64,000 bases of DNA, from NCBI RefSeq assembly GCF_037198315.1, contig NZ_CP144913.1, forward strand, positions 620,001 through 684,000. Direction: 5' to 3'. Positions 42,585 to 53,886 of this stretch are shown here, piece by piece. The stretch comes from Janibacter sp. A1S7. Its GTDB lineage: Bacteria; Actinomycetota; Actinomycetes; Actinomycetales; Dermatophilaceae. Below the pieces are notes generated by a model, which worked only from the letters and a program-made list of their open reading frames with translations, did not search any database and had not been told where the DNA came from. Numbering within the stretch: position 1 is the first letter of the stretch; each line of letters begins with the position of its first letter. The translations under genes and the position numbers were made by a program.

Positions 42585-44696
42585 GTGAGTGACGAGCGGA
42601 CCCTGCTGGAGGACCTGGCCGAGGCACACGGGGTATCCACGCAGTGGTGGGACTGGCGGGGGGAGCGGCGCACGGTGCCGACCTCCTCCCTTCGCGCCGT
42701 GCTGTCCGCGATGGGGGAGGAGATCGGGGACGAAGCGACCCTCGCCGCCTCGCTCGAGCGTTCCCGGACCCTTCCGTGGCGCCGGACGCTGCCGCCGACG
42801 GTGGTGCAGCGCGCCGGGGCGGCCACCCGGGTGCTCGTCCACCTCTCCCACGGCAGCGCGGTCATCCTGTCCGTCCGGTGCGAAGGGGGAGCCCGGCACC
42901 TCCTGGAGCAGGTCGAGCACACGGTCGAGCCACGCGAGATCGACGGGCAGTGGATCGGGGAGGCCGCCTTCGAGGTACCGGCCGACCTGCCGCTGGGGTG
43001 GCACGAACTCATCGCCGAGCCGGAGGTCGCGCCCATGCTGCCCGGCAGCGAGCGGGCCGTCCTCGTCACCGTCCCCACCCGCCTGGACCTGCCCGGGGCG
43101 GTGGGGCACGAGCCGCGTGGTGGCCTGCTGACGCAGGTGTACCAGGTGCGCAGTCGCGGCAGCCAGGGCATCGGAGACCTGGGCGACCTCGTCACCCTGG
43201 GGACGTGGGCCGCGCGGGAGCACGGGCACGACTTCGTGCTCGTCAACCCGTTGCACGCGGCCGAGCCGGTCGCACCGATGGAGCCCTCGCCGTACCTGCC
43301 GACGTCGCGGCGCTTCGTCAACCCGATCTACATCGACCTGCGTGACCTGCCCGACGCCGAGGCGCTGCCCGACGAGGCGCGCACCCAGATCGCCGAGCTC
43401 GTGGCCCGTGGTCAGGTGCTCAACGACACCGATGGGATCGACCGTGACGCCGTGTGGGACCTCAAGCGCCGTGCCCTGCGCATCGCTTTCCGGCACCTCG
43501 GCCCGCACCATGGGACCCCCGTCGCGGCGCTGCGCGAGGAGGAGGGGCAGGCCCTCGAGGACTTCGCGACGTGGTGCAGCATCGCCGCCGTCCACGGCAC
43601 GCAGTGGGAGCGCGACTGGCCGGCGGAGCTGCACGATCCGCGGGGCGCCGCCGTCGACGCCTTCCAGCGGGCGCACGAGGAGGAGATCGCCTTCACGATC
43701 TGGCTGCAGTGGCTCGTGCGCCACCAGCTCGCCGGCGCCCGGGAGGCGCTGCGTGCGGCCGGCATGGGGATCGGCCTCGTCGGTGATCTGGCCGTCGGCA
43801 TCCACCCGGAGGGGGCCGACTCGTGGGCCCTGCAGGACGTCCTCGCCCGCGGCATCGAGGTCGGCGCACCCCCGGACCAGTTCAACCAGCTCGGCCAGAA
43901 CTGGTCCCAACCACCGTGGTGGCCGGACCGGCTCGCGGAGGTGGGGTACGCCCCCTTCCGCGACATGCTGCGCGCCGTCCTGCGCGACGCCGGCGGACTG
44001 CGCGTGGACCACATCATCGGTCTCTTCCGCCTGTGGTGGGTGCCCGAGGGGCACGCGCCGGGGGACGGTGCCTACGTGCGCTACGACCACGAGGCGCTCA
44101 TCGGGATACTCGTCCTCGAGGCCGCCCGGGCCGGTGCGACCGTGATCGGGGAGGACCTCGGCGTCGTCGAGCCGTGGGTGCGCGAGCACCTGGTCGAACG
44201 GGGCGTCCTCGGCACGAGTGTCATGTGGTTCGAGTGGCGCGACGGGTACCCGCTGCCACCACAGGAGTACCGCGAGCTGTGCCTGGCGAGCGTGACCACC
44301 CATGACATCCCGCCGACTGCCGGGTACCTCGCCCTGGAGCACGTGGCGATCCGGGAGCGGCTCTCCCTGCTCACGCGTCCGGTCGAGGAGGAGGCGGCCG
44401 CGGAGGAGGGAAGGATCCTGGCCGTGCGCGCAGCGCTCCACGAACGCGGGCTGCTCGAGACCCCCTTCGCCCCCGTCGACGCGGTCGTCGCCGCCATGCA
44501 CGAGTGGCTCGCCCTGACGCCGGCCCGGCTCCACGGGTACGCGTTGACCGACCTCGTCGGGGATGTGCGCGCGATCAACCAGCCGGGGACCGACGAGGAG
44601 TACCCGAACTGGCGGCTGCCGCTGGCCGGGCCCGACCGGATCCCGCTCGTCCTCGAGGACGTCGTGGGCGGGGACAGGGCACTCCCCGACGGATGA
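42585..44696 (+). CDS. malQ: 4-alpha-glucanotransferase
   Basis: The protein has 703 residues, the long actinobacterial MalQ form with an N-terminal extension of about 150 residues before the GH77 barrel. The catalytic nucleophile Asp is in GLRVDHIIGLFRLWWVPEG, the acid/base Glu in VIGEDLGVVEPWV, and the stabilising Asp in TTHDIPPTAGYL. The enzyme transfers maltodextrin segments in glycogen and maltose metabolism. The GTG at 42585 follows AGGAAGGTGG. Confidence 0.95.
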   Translation: MSDERTLLEDLAEAHGVSTQWWDWRGERRTVPTSSLRAVLSAMGEEIGDEATLAASLERSRTLPWRRTLPPTVVQRAGAATRVLVHLSHGSAVILSVRCEGGARHLLEQVEHTVEPREIDGQWIGEAAFEVPADLPLGWHELIAEPEVAPMLPGSERAVLVTVPTRLDLPGAVGHEPRGGLLTQVYQVRSRGSQGIGDLGDLVTLGTWAAREHGHDFVLVNPLHAAEPVAPMEPSPYLPTSRRFVNPIYIDLRDLPDAEALPDEARTQIAELVARGQVLNDTDGIDRDAVWDLKRRALRIAFRHLGPHHGTPVAALREEEGQALEDFATWCSIAAVHGTQWERDWPAELHDPRGAAVDAFQRAHEEEIAFTIWLQWLVRHQLAGAREALRAAGMGIGLVGDLAVGIHPEGADSWALQDVLARGIEVGAPPDQFNQLGQNWSQPPWWPDRLAEVGYAPFRDMLRAVLRDAGGLRVDHIIGLFRLWWVPEGHAPGDGAYVRYDHEALIGILVLEAARAGATVIGEDLGVVEPWVREHLVERGVLGTSVMWFEWRDGYPLPPQEYRELCLASVTTHDIPPTAGYLALEHVAIRERLSLLTRPVEEEAAAEEGRILAVRAALHERGLLETPFAPVDAVVAAMHEWLALTPARLHGYALTDLVGDVRAINQPGTDEEYPNWRLPLAGPDRIPLVLEDVVGGDRALPDG

Positions 44697-44956
44697 GCGG
44701 TCCTGCGTGGCCCGGACGGCGGGTTCCGAACGAGTGCTGCCGTGAGGGTTAACCCTGCATCTTCGGCGCACGGTGGCTCGGTGGTCTCCGAAGAGTCACA
44801 GTTGTGTCTCACCGCACACGTGTCCATGGAATTTGGCCCTCCCGTGGTTTTTGATGTCACGAGCAGCCGCTGACCGCGCTGCGCCCAGGGGTGTCCACCG
44901 GAGACGGTGGCGCCGATCGGACCGCCAACTCGGCGGCATGACGTAGGAGGACATCC
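44697..44956 (+). other. 260-bp leader region of the oligopeptide ABC operon
   Basis: The region holds a perfect 12-base palindrome AGGGTTAACCCT (44745-44756) and an AT-richer patch around 44840. It ends with a strong ribosome site (AGGAGG ending 8 bases before the ATG). No confident -10/-35 pair was identified. The leader suggests regulated expression of the operon. Confidence 0.5.
44745..44756. promoter_or_regulatory. AGGGTTAACCCT palindrome upstream of the oligopeptide operon
   Basis: A perfect 12-base self-complementary sequence lies about 200 bases before the solute-binding protein gene and 49 bases after malQ. It is a candidate operator; the cognate regulator is not in the window. Confidence 0.4.
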
Positions 44957-46606
44957 ATGCGAGTGAAGTCTCGCTCGATGGCTATTGCCAGCATCTCCGC
45001 GGTCGCGCTTGTCGCGACCGCGTGTGGCGGCAGCAGCGACGACAACAGTGGTTCCGGCGGCGACGGTGGCGGCGGTGGCGAGATCGTCGTCAACGGCTGC
45101 ACGCCCGAGAACCCGCTGATCGCGGGAAACACCGGTGAGACCTGCGGTGGCAACGTCCTCGACGTCATGACCGCCAAGCTCATCCACTACAACCCCGAGA
45201 CGGCCGAGCCGGAGATGGACATCGCCGAGTCCATCGAGACCGACGACAACCAGAACTTCACGGTCAAGATCAAGGAGGGCTACAAGTTCCACGACGGAAC
45301 CGATGTCCTCGCCAAGAACTTCGTCGACGCGTGGAACTACACGGCCTACGGGCCGAACGCCCAGCAGGGTTCGTACTTCTACTCGCCCATCGAGGGCTAC
45401 GACGAGATCCAGTGCTCCGGTGAGGGCGACGACCCCTGCGCCGACGGCGGCAAGCCCGACACCAAGAAGATGTCCGGCCTCGAGGTCGTCGACGACCACA
45501 CCTTCACCATCAAGACCAGCGAGAAGGTCTCCAACCTGCCGATGCGCCTGGGCTACACCGCCTTCGCGCCGCAGCCGGACAGCTTCTTCGACGACCCGGA
45601 GGCCTTCGGCCAGGAGCCGGTCGCGGCCGGGCCGTACAAGTTCGACTCCTGGAAGAAGAACCAGGCCATCACGATGAGCAAGTTCGACGACTACGCGGGT
45701 GAGTACGGCGGCAACGCCGACACGATCACCTTCAAGATCTTCAAGGAGCAGGAGGCCGCCTACACCGCCCTCCTCGCCGACGAGATCGACATCATCGACC
45801 AGATCCCGGCGAACGCCCTGGTCGGCGACAAGTACAAGTCGGACCTCGGCGACCGTCAGCTCTCGCAGCCGAACTCCACCTCCCAGTGGATCGGGATGAA
45901 CTACCACATCGACAAGAAGCTCGAGAACCCCGACGTCCGCCACGCCATCTCCATGGCGATCGATCGCGACACGATCGTCAAGCAGATCTTCAACAACGCC
46001 AACGAGCCGTCCACCGGCGTCGTCTCCCCAGTCGTCGACGGGTTCAAGGAGGGGCAGTGCGGCGAGTACTGCAACTACGACCCGGAGAAGGCCAAGGAAC
46101 TGCTGAAGAAGGGCGGCGGCTACGACGGCAAGCTGACCCTGACCTACAACGGTGACGGTGGGCACAAGGAGTGGACCGAGGCGGTCTGCAACTCGGTGAA
46201 GAACGCCATCGGCATCGACTGCGTCGCCACCCCGACCGTCGACTTCGCCACCATGCTGACCAAGCTGGGCGAGAACGAGCTCGAGGGCCTGTGGCGCATG
46301 GGCTGGGTCATGGACTACCCGTCCATCGAGAACTACCTCGCCCCGATCTTCAGCAAGGGTGCGGCCTCGAACTACTACCAGTACGACAACCCGGAGTTCG
46401 AGAAGCTGCTGACGGACGCCGCCGCGGCCGACGACGCAGCCAAGGCCAACGAGATGTACCAGGAGGCAGAGCGTGTGATGCTCGAGGACATGCCTGCCAT
46501 CCCGCTGTGGTACGGCAAGTCGATCATGGGTTGGTCCGAGGACGTCTCCGACGTCAAGGCGACCCCCTTCGGCAACCCGGATCTGGCGGCGGTCACCGTC
46601 GAGTGA
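44957..46606 (+). CDS. oligopeptide/dipeptide ABC transporter solute-binding lipoprotein
   Basis: The protein has 549 residues of solute-binding family 5. The signal peptide ends in the lipobox VATAC, followed by a Gly/Ser-rich linker. Family blocks include YKFHDGTDVLAKNFVDAWNY and PDVRHAISMAIDRDTIVKQI. It captures peptides outside the membrane for the permease pair encoded next. A strong AGGAGG ribosome site and a downstream hairpin suggest it is made in excess of the other subunits. Confidence 0.93.
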   Translation: MRVKSRSMAIASISAVALVATACGGSSDDNSGSGGDGGGGGEIVVNGCTPENPLIAGNTGETCGGNVLDVMTAKLIHYNPETAEPEMDIAESIETDDNQNFTVKIKEGYKFHDGTDVLAKNFVDAWNYTAYGPNAQQGSYFYSPIEGYDEIQCSGEGDDPCADGGKPDTKKMSGLEVVDDHTFTIKTSEKVSNLPMRLGYTAFAPQPDSFFDDPEAFGQEPVAAGPYKFDSWKKNQAITMSKFDDYAGEYGGNADTITFKIFKEQEAAYTALLADEIDIIDQIPANALVGDKYKSDLGDRQLSQPNSTSQWIGMNYHIDKKLENPDVRHAISMAIDRDTIVKQIFNNANEPSTGVVSPVVDGFKEGQCGEYCNYDPEKAKELLKKGGGYDGKLTLTYNGDGGHKEWTEAVCNSVKNAIGIDCVATPTVDFATMLTKLGENELEGLWRMGWVMDYPSIENYLAPIFSKGAASNYYQYDNPEFEKLLTDAAAADDAAKANEMYQEAERVMLEDMPAIPLWYGKSIMGWSEDVSDVKATPFGNPDLAAVTVE

Positions 46607-46631
46607 TCGACCCCCTGGGTCTGAGCTAGTC

Positions 46632-46673
46632 CACCACCGGCCGGTCACCCCACAAGGTGGCCGGCCGGTGGTG
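46632..46673 (+). terminator. strong intra-operon hairpin
   Basis: An 18-base stem runs from 46632 to 46649 and from 46656 to 46673 with one G-T wobble and loop CCACAA. The left arm contains CCACCGGCCGG and the right arm CCGGCCGGTGG. No T-tract follows. It lies between the binding-protein gene and the permease genes, where it can stabilise the upstream mRNA or partly terminate transcription. Confidence 0.75.
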
Positions 46674-46779
46674 TGCCCGCACAGGAGCATCCGCTCGAGC
46701 GTGGATGTCCCGCCACCCATCTGGAAGAGTTACCCTCTGCCGGCGTCAACCGCGCCACCAACACCCCTAGGAGGTGAAC

Positions 46780-47706
46780 GTGGGTAAATACATCATTCGC
46801 CGACTGCTGCAGATGATCCCGGTCATCATCGGCGCCACGTTCCTGATCTACGCCATGGTCTTCGCCATGCCTGGTGATCCCACGGCAGGCAAGTGTGGTG
46901 AGCGGCCGTGCCCGCCCGCGTACGTTGCCGAGTTCAACGCGAAGTACAACCTCAACGACCCCCTGCCGGTCCAGTACGCGAAGTACGTGGGCAAGGTGGC
47001 TCAGGGCGACCTGGGGGAGAACCAGTACGGCATCCCGGTCTCGGAGGACCTGAAGGACCGCTTCGCCGTGACTGCCAAGCTGGGCCTGATGGCCTTGGTC
47101 ATCGAGGGGGTCATCGGAATCCTCGCGGGTGTGCTGGCCGGCCTGCGCAAGGGAGGCTTCATCGACAACCTCGTCCTGGTGAGCACCCTCTTCGTCATCT
47201 CGGTGCCGATCTTCGTCACCGGCTTCACCCTGCAGTACATTCTCGGTCTGAAGTTCGAGATCGTCCCGCCGCTCGTGGGCTCGGACGCGTCGTTCTACCG
47301 CCTGTTGCTCCCCGGCGTCGTGCTCGGCTCGCTGTCGATGGCCTACATCGCCCGGTTGATGCGCTCCAACATCGGTGAGAACTACAAGTCCGACTACGTG
47401 CGCACCGCCAAGGCGAAGGGCCTGAAGCAGACCCGGATCATCGGCGTGCACACGCTGCGCAACTCGCTGATCCCGGTCATCACCTTCATGGGCTATGACT
47501 TCGGCGCGCTCCTCGGCGGCGCCATCGTCACCGAGGGCATCTTCAACATCCACGGGGTGGGTGGCTACATCTTCGAGGGGATCCACAACCGCGACGGCAT
47601 GGCCGTCGTCGGTGCGGTGACCGCCCTGGTCATCATCTACCTGATCGTCAACCTCATCGTGGACCTGCTCTACGGCGTACTCGACCCGAGGATCAGTCAT
47701 GACTGA
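46780..47706 (+). CDS. oligopeptide ABC transporter permease, DppB/OppB type
   Basis: The protein has 308 residues and six membrane helices. It starts GKYIIRRLLQMIPVIIGATF. The EAA loop is YVRTAKAKGLKQTRIIGVHT. The GTG at 46780 is 5 bases from the AGGAGG ribosome site. A GTG at 46774 overlaps that site and is rejected. The stop overlaps the next permease by 8 bases. Confidence 0.94.
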   Translation: MGKYIIRRLLQMIPVIIGATFLIYAMVFAMPGDPTAGKCGERPCPPAYVAEFNAKYNLNDPLPVQYAKYVGKVAQGDLGENQYGIPVSEDLKDRFAVTAKLGLMALVIEGVIGILAGVLAGLRKGGFIDNLVLVSTLFVISVPIFVTGFTLQYILGLKFEIVPPLVGSDASFYRLLLPGVVLGSLSMAYIARLMRSNIGENYKSDYVRTAKAKGLKQTRIIGVHTLRNSLIPVITFMGYDFGALLGGAIVTEGIFNIHGVGGYIFEGIHNRDGMAVVGAVTALVIIYLIVNLIVDLLYGVLDPRISHD

Positions 47707-48691
47707 CAAGAACACGACCATGTCCCAGGCGCCCGGGCCCGAGCGGGAGACCCCCGGGGTCGTCACCGACGCGGGGCGGACGACCACGCACACCGACGAC
47801 CAGGTCGTCGCCCGGTCCCTGAGCGCCGACGCGTTCCGCTCACTCCGACGCAACCCGCTGTTCTGGATCTCCAGCGTCCTGGTGGTGCTCTTCCTGCTGA
47901 TGGCCGCATGGCCCTCCCTCTTCACCAACCAGGACCCGCACTACGGCGTGCTCAGCCGGGCCATGCAGTCGCCCAGCGCGGAGCACTGGTTCGGCACCGA
48001 CCGACAGGGCTACGACATCTACAGCCGCGTCATCTACGGCGCCCGCGCCTCGATCCTCGTCGGGACCCTCGCGGCCAGCGGCGCGTTGGTCCTGGGGAGC
48101 ATCATGGGACTGCTCGCCGGGTACCTCTCCGGCTGGTCGGACACCCTGATCAGTCGTGTGGCGGACATCTTCTTCGCCATCCCGCTGCTGCTGGCCGGCA
48201 TCATCTTCCTCGCCGCGTTGCGCGAGGAGGACGCGATCTTCGGCATCCCGATCCAGGGCTACTTCGGAGTGATCTTCCAGGTCGTGCTCGTCCTGGTCAT
48301 CTTCGGCTGGCCGAGCATCATGCGCCTGATGCGCTCCTCGGTCCTGCAGGTCAAGCCCAACGACTACGTCCAGGCGGCCCGCGCCCTCGGGGCGACCCCA
48401 CTGCGGATCACCCGGCGGCACATCCTGCCCAACGCCATGGCCCCGGTCATCGCGGTCAGCACGATCAACCTCGGTGCCTACATCAGCGTCGAGGCGACCC
48501 TGTCCTACCTGGGCATCGGCCTGCGCCCGCCGACGGTCTCCTGGGGCGTGATGATCACCGACGCGCAGATCGCGCTCCGGACGGAGCCCTACGTCCTGTT
48601 CTTCCCCGCCCTCTTCCTCAGCCTCGCGGTCCTGGCCTTCATCATGCTCGGTGACTCCGTGCGTGATGCCTTCGACCCGAAGAGCCGCTGA
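47699..48691 (+). CDS. oligopeptide ABC transporter permease, DppC/OppC type
   Basis: The protein has 330 residues. A cytosolic N-terminus of about 50 residues is followed by helix one and the periplasmic EHWFGTDRQGYDIYSRVIYG block. The EAA loop is YVQAARALGATPLRITRRHI. It forms the membrane channel with the DppB-type partner. Confidence 0.94.
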   Translation: MTDKNTTMSQAPGPERETPGVVTDAGRTTTHTDDQVVARSLSADAFRSLRRNPLFWISSVLVVLFLLMAAWPSLFTNQDPHYGVLSRAMQSPSAEHWFGTDRQGYDIYSRVIYGARASILVGTLAASGALVLGSIMGLLAGYLSGWSDTLISRVADIFFAIPLLLAGIIFLAALREEDAIFGIPIQGYFGVIFQVVLVLVIFGWPSIMRLMRSSVLQVKPNDYVQAARALGATPLRITRRHILPNAMAPVIAVSTINLGAYISVEATLSYLGIGLRPPTVSWGVMITDAQIALRTEPYVLFFPALFLSLAVLAFIMLGDSVRDAFDPKSR

Positions 48692-48710
48692 GAGCAAGGT
48701 GAGTGACCAC

Positions 48711-49712
48711 ATGAGTACCCCCCCGACGACCGGCGAGCACCTGCTCGAGGTCGACGACCTGCACGTCGAGTTCCACACCGACGAAGGCGTGGCCCAGGCG
48801 ATCAACGGCGTGAACTTCTCCCTCGACGAGGGTGAGACGCTGGCCATCCTCGGCGAGTCCGGCTCCGGCAAGTCCGTGACCGCCCAGGCGATCATGGGAA
48901 TCCTCGACATGCCCCCGGCGCGCATCCCTTCCGGACGCATCCTCTACAAGGGCGAGGACCTGCTGACCATGGAGGACGAGAAGCGGCGGAAGGGCCGAGG
49001 CCCGGAAGTCTCGATGATCTTCCAGGACGCCCTGAGCTCGCTCAACCCCGTCTTCCCCGTGGGCTGGCAGATCGGCGAGATGTTCCGGATGCACCGGGGC
49101 ATGAACCGCTCCGATGCCTATGACGAGGCCGTGCGCCTGATGGAGCGGGTGAACATCCCCGGCGCGAAGCAGCGCGTCAAGGCCTACCCGCACCAGTTCT
49201 CCGGCGGGATGCGCCAGCGGATCATGATCGCCATGGCGATCGCCCTGGACCCGAAGGTGCTCATCGCCGACGAGCCGACGACCGCACTCGACGTGACGGT
49301 CCAGGCCCAGATCATGGAGCTCCTCCAGGACCTGCAGCACGAGCACAACATGGGCCTGATCCTCATCACCCACGACCTCGGGGTCGTCGCCGACGTCGCC
49401 GACCGGATCGCGGTCATGTACGCCGGTCGCATCGTCGAGCGGGCCGAGGTCGAGGACATCTACGCCCGGCCGGCCCACCCCTACACCAAGGGCCTGCTGG
49501 AGTCGATCCCGCGACTGGACCAGAAGGGCCAGGAGTTGTCGGCCATCGGCGGTCTGCCGCCGAACCTCACCCGGATCCCGCCGGGCTGCGCCTTCCACCC
49601 GCGCTGCTACCTGGCGCAGGACATCTGCCGCGTCGAGCGGCCCGAGCTGCTCGACGTCGGCCCGCGCCGTCAGTCGGCATGCCACTTCAGCAAGGAGGTG
49701 CTCGATGCCTGA
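48711..49712 (+). CDS. oligopeptide ABC transporter ATP-binding protein, DppD/OppD type
   Basis: The protein has 333 residues. Walker A is [10 protein letters not shown] (residues 48-57), the signature is FSGGMRQRI, and Walker B is [12 protein letters not shown]. The C-terminal oligopeptide domain has Cys residues in [16 protein letters not shown], the iron-sulfur-like motif of DppD. It overlaps the next ATPase gene by 8 bases. Confidence 0.95.
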   Translation: MSTPPTTGEHLLEVDDLHVEFHTDEGVAQAINGVNFSLDEGETLAILGESGSGKSVTAQAIMGILDMPPARIPSGRILYKGEDLLTMEDEKRRKGRGPEVSMIFQDALSSLNPVFPVGWQIGEMFRMHRGMNRSDAYDEAVRLMERVNIPGAKQRVKAYPHQFSGGMRQRIMIAMAIALDPKVLIADEPTTALDVTVQAQIMELLQDLQHEHNMGLILITHDLGVVADVADRIAVMYAGRIVERAEVEDIYARPAHPYTKGLLESIPRLDQKGQELSAIGGLPPNLTRIPPGCAFHPRCYLAQDICRVERPELLDVGPRRQSACHFSKEVLDA

Positions 49713-50796
49713 TCAGGACGTCATCCTCAAGGCCACGGGCCTGAAGAAGCACTACCCGATCAAGGGCGGCGTCCTGCGGCGCACGGTCGGCCACGTCCGG
49801 GCGGTCGACGGAGTGGACTTCGAGTTGCGCCGCGGAGAGACCCTCGGCGTCGTCGGTGAGTCCGGCTGCGGGAAGTCCACCCTGGGACGGCTGCTCATGC
49901 GGCTGGAGGAGCCGACCGAGGGCACGATCGAGTTCGACGGCACCGACATGTTCGCCCAGTCGGGGGCAGCGATGCGGCGGCTGCGGCGCGACATCCAGAT
50001 CGTCTTCCAGGACCCCTACACCTCACTCAACCCGCGCCGCACCGTCGGTGAGATCGTCGCCGAGCCCTTCGAGATCCACCCCGACGTGGTCCCGAAGGCC
50101 AAGCGACGCGCACGCGTGCAGGAGCTGCTCGATCTCGTCGGGCTGAACCCGGAGTACGTCAACCGCTATCCCCACCAGTTCTCCGGGGGACAGCGCCAGC
50201 GCATCGGCATCGCCCGTGGCATCGCGCTGAACCCGAAGGTCCTGATCTGCGACGAGCCCGTCTCTGCCCTGGACGTCTCCGTCCAGGCGCAGGTGATCAA
50301 CCTGATGGAGAAGCTGCAGGACGAGCTGGGGCTGTCCTACGTCTTCATCGCGCACGACCTGTCGGTCGTGCGGCACATCTCCGACCGGGTCGCCGTGATG
50401 TATCTCGGCAAGATGGTGGAGATCGGGGACGAGGACGACATCTACTCCCGACCGACGCACCCGTACACGCAGGCCCTGCTGTCCGCGGTGCCGGTGCCCG
50501 ACCCCACACTGCGCGGGAAGCGGGAGCAGATCGTGCTCCAGGGCGATGTCCCGTCCCCGGCGAACCCGCCGGCCGGGTGCAGCTTCCACACCCGGTGCTG
50601 GAAGGCCCAGGACGTCTGCAAGGCGGAGCCGCCACCGGAGCTCATCCCCCGCCCGGACGGAGTGGGCGAGCACGATTCCCGCTGCCACTTCGCCGAGCCG
50701 AAGGCCGTCGTCTCGACGGTCGACGTCAGCGACCGTCCGGACACGAGCCCGTTCGCCGGTCTCAACGAGTCGGGCGCCAGCACCTCCTCGTCGTAG
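49705..50796 (+). CDS. oligopeptide ABC transporter ATP-binding protein, DppF/OppF type
   Basis: The protein has 363 residues. Walker A is [10 protein letters not shown] (51-60), the signature is FSGGQRQRI and Walker B is [14 protein letters not shown]-terminal Cys motif [15 protein letters not shown] is present, then an extension of about 30 Ser/Thr-rich residues. It is the last gene of the operon; a 56-bp repeat follows 10 bases downstream. Confidence 0.95.
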   Translation: MPDQDVILKATGLKKHYPIKGGVLRRTVGHVRAVDGVDFELRRGETLGVVGESGCGKSTLGRLLMRLEEPTEGTIEFDGTDMFAQSGAAMRRLRRDIQIVFQDPYTSLNPRRTVGEIVAEPFEIHPDVVPKAKRRARVQELLDLVGLNPEYVNRYPHQFSGGQRQRIGIARGIALNPKVLICDEPVSALDVSVQAQVINLMEKLQDELGLSYVFIAHDLSVVRHISDRVAVMYLGKMVEIGDEDDIYSRPTHPYTQALLSAVPVPDPTLRGKREQIVLQGDVPSPANPPAGCSFHTRCWKAQDVCKAEPPPELIPRPDGVGEHDSRCHFAEPKAVVSTVDVSDRPDTSPFAGLNESGASTSSS

Positions 50797-50806
50797 GCAC
50801 GACGCC

Positions 50807-50862
50807 TGACGGCGATGCGCGCACCCGTCACGCGGTATTTCGGGACACGGCTGCGCACGACG
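50807..50862. repeat. 56-bp repeat, left copy
   Basis: The copy is identical to 51857-51912 at 51 of 56 positions, with a fully identical 28-base core at 50821-50848. Each copy has internal dyad symmetry (GCGCACCCGT paired imperfectly with ACGGCTGCGC). The core contains CACGCGGTATTTCGGGACA. It lies just after the oligopeptide operon and before the DUF559/AbiEi-like gene. Confidence 0.9.
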
Positions 50863-50926
50863 ACAGGCGAAGGGGGCCTGTGGAGAAGTCGGCGGCGTCA
50901 CCTCCCGCGACCACGAGGATGTCGTC

Positions 50927-51859
50927 ATGGACCAACGGATCGCCACGGTGATGACGGGCTTCGGTGGAGTTGCTGCCGCATCGCAACTGTGCCTGCGGGG
51001 GGTCAGCGCCAGGGAGATCACCCGGGCCGTGCGTGCCGGTGATCTCGTGCGGGTGCGCCGTCACGCGCTCGTCGACGGGACGAGGTGGCGGGACGCCAAG
51101 CCGTGGGAGCGGCACGCGCTGCGGGCCCGGGCCGTCGCAGCGAGCTTCCCGGACGGCTCCACGCTGGTCCTGACCCACCACAGCGCCCTCGCCGTGTGGG
51201 GGATCCCGCTTCATGGGGTGGACGACCGGGTGCACGTGAGCTCCACGGGCGGTCGACGGGGGCGCACCGACGACCGGGTCAGCTTCCACCGCCCGGTCCC
51301 GGCCCCCTTCGTCACGGACCACCGAGGGGTCTCGCTCGTGCGTCCGGCGGCGGCTGTCATCCAGGTCGCGGCCCTCTTCGGTGGGGACGCCGGACTGGTG
51401 AGCGCTGACGCAGCCCTGCGCAGCAGCAGGTGCACTCCCGCGGACCTGGTGGCGGCCGTCGAGTCGCTCGGCGTGGCGCGCGCCTCCAGCGCTCCGCGGC
51501 GGGTGGTCGCGCTCGCCGACGGCCGGGTGGAGTCGGCTGCGGAGTCTCGCGCCCGGTGGGTCTTCGACGTGGCGGGGCTGGCCCAACCCGTGCCCCAGGT
51601 GGTCGTCCACGACGAAGAGGGTCGGTTCGTCGCGCGGGTGGACTTCCTTCTCGAGGACGAAGGAGTCGTCATCGAGGTCGACGGCATGGGCAGGTACGAG
51701 GACATCCGCGACCTGCGTGCGGAGAAGGTGAGGGAGGACCGGCTGCGCGAGCTCGGCTACGAGGTGGTGCGTCTGTCCTGGAGTGATCTTGGTGACCCGG
51801 GCGTCGTCGTGCGCAAGGTACTCGCGGCGGTCGGGCGGGCCCGCCTGCGCTCGGCATGA
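50927..51859 (+). CDS. AbiEi-like antitoxin/DUF559 endonuclease-fold protein
   Basis: The protein has 310 residues. The N-terminal part (about 8-65) resembles the AbiEi winged-helix domain (GVSAREITRAVRAGDLVRVR). A middle region follows, with LTHHSALAVWGIPL. The C-terminal part is a DUF559/Vsr-like PD-(D/E)XK fold: RVDFLLEDEGVVIEVDGMGR supplies Asp, Glu and a second acidic residue, ending ELGYEVVRLSW. Single-gene copies are common in actinobacteria and no toxin partner is adjacent. It sits between two 56-bp repeats, and its stop lies in the right one. Confidence 0.78.
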   Translation: MDQRIATVMTGFGGVAAASQLCLRGVSAREITRAVRAGDLVRVRRHALVDGTRWRDAKPWERHALRARAVAASFPDGSTLVLTHHSALAVWGIPLHGVDDRVHVSSTGGRRGRTDDRVSFHRPVPAPFVTDHRGVSLVRPAAAVIQVAALFGGDAGLVSADAALRSSRCTPADLVAAVESLGVARASSAPRRVVALADGRVESAAESRARWVFDVAGLAQPVPQVVVHDEEGRFVARVDFLLEDEGVVIEVDGMGRYEDIRDLRAEKVREDRLRELGYEVVRLSWSDLGDPGVVVRKVLAAVGRARLRSA

Positions 51860-51912
51860 CGGCGATGCATGCACCCGTCACGCGGTATTTCGGGACACAG
51901 GTGCGCACAACG
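51857..51912. repeat. 56-bp repeat, right copy
   Basis: This copy is in direct orientation to 50807-50862 and differs at five positions. It begins with the TGA of the DUF559-like gene and ends 64 bases before typA. The two copies start 1050 bases apart and enclose that single gene. Confidence 0.9.
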
Positions 51913-51976
51913 CCGTCGGGGCAGCGGGACCGCGTCCATTTGGGGCTGGGGCGCGCAGGCTGAGAGAATCCCACCC

Positions 51977-53872
<1,896 letters not shown>

Positions 53873-53886
53873 GGAGGTACGCGCCG

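Noticed and set aside
42515..43321. N-terminal extension of the pirin frame
   Set aside because: It is antisense to malQ and Ser/Arg/Pro-rich without similarity; the cupin domain starts near 42514.
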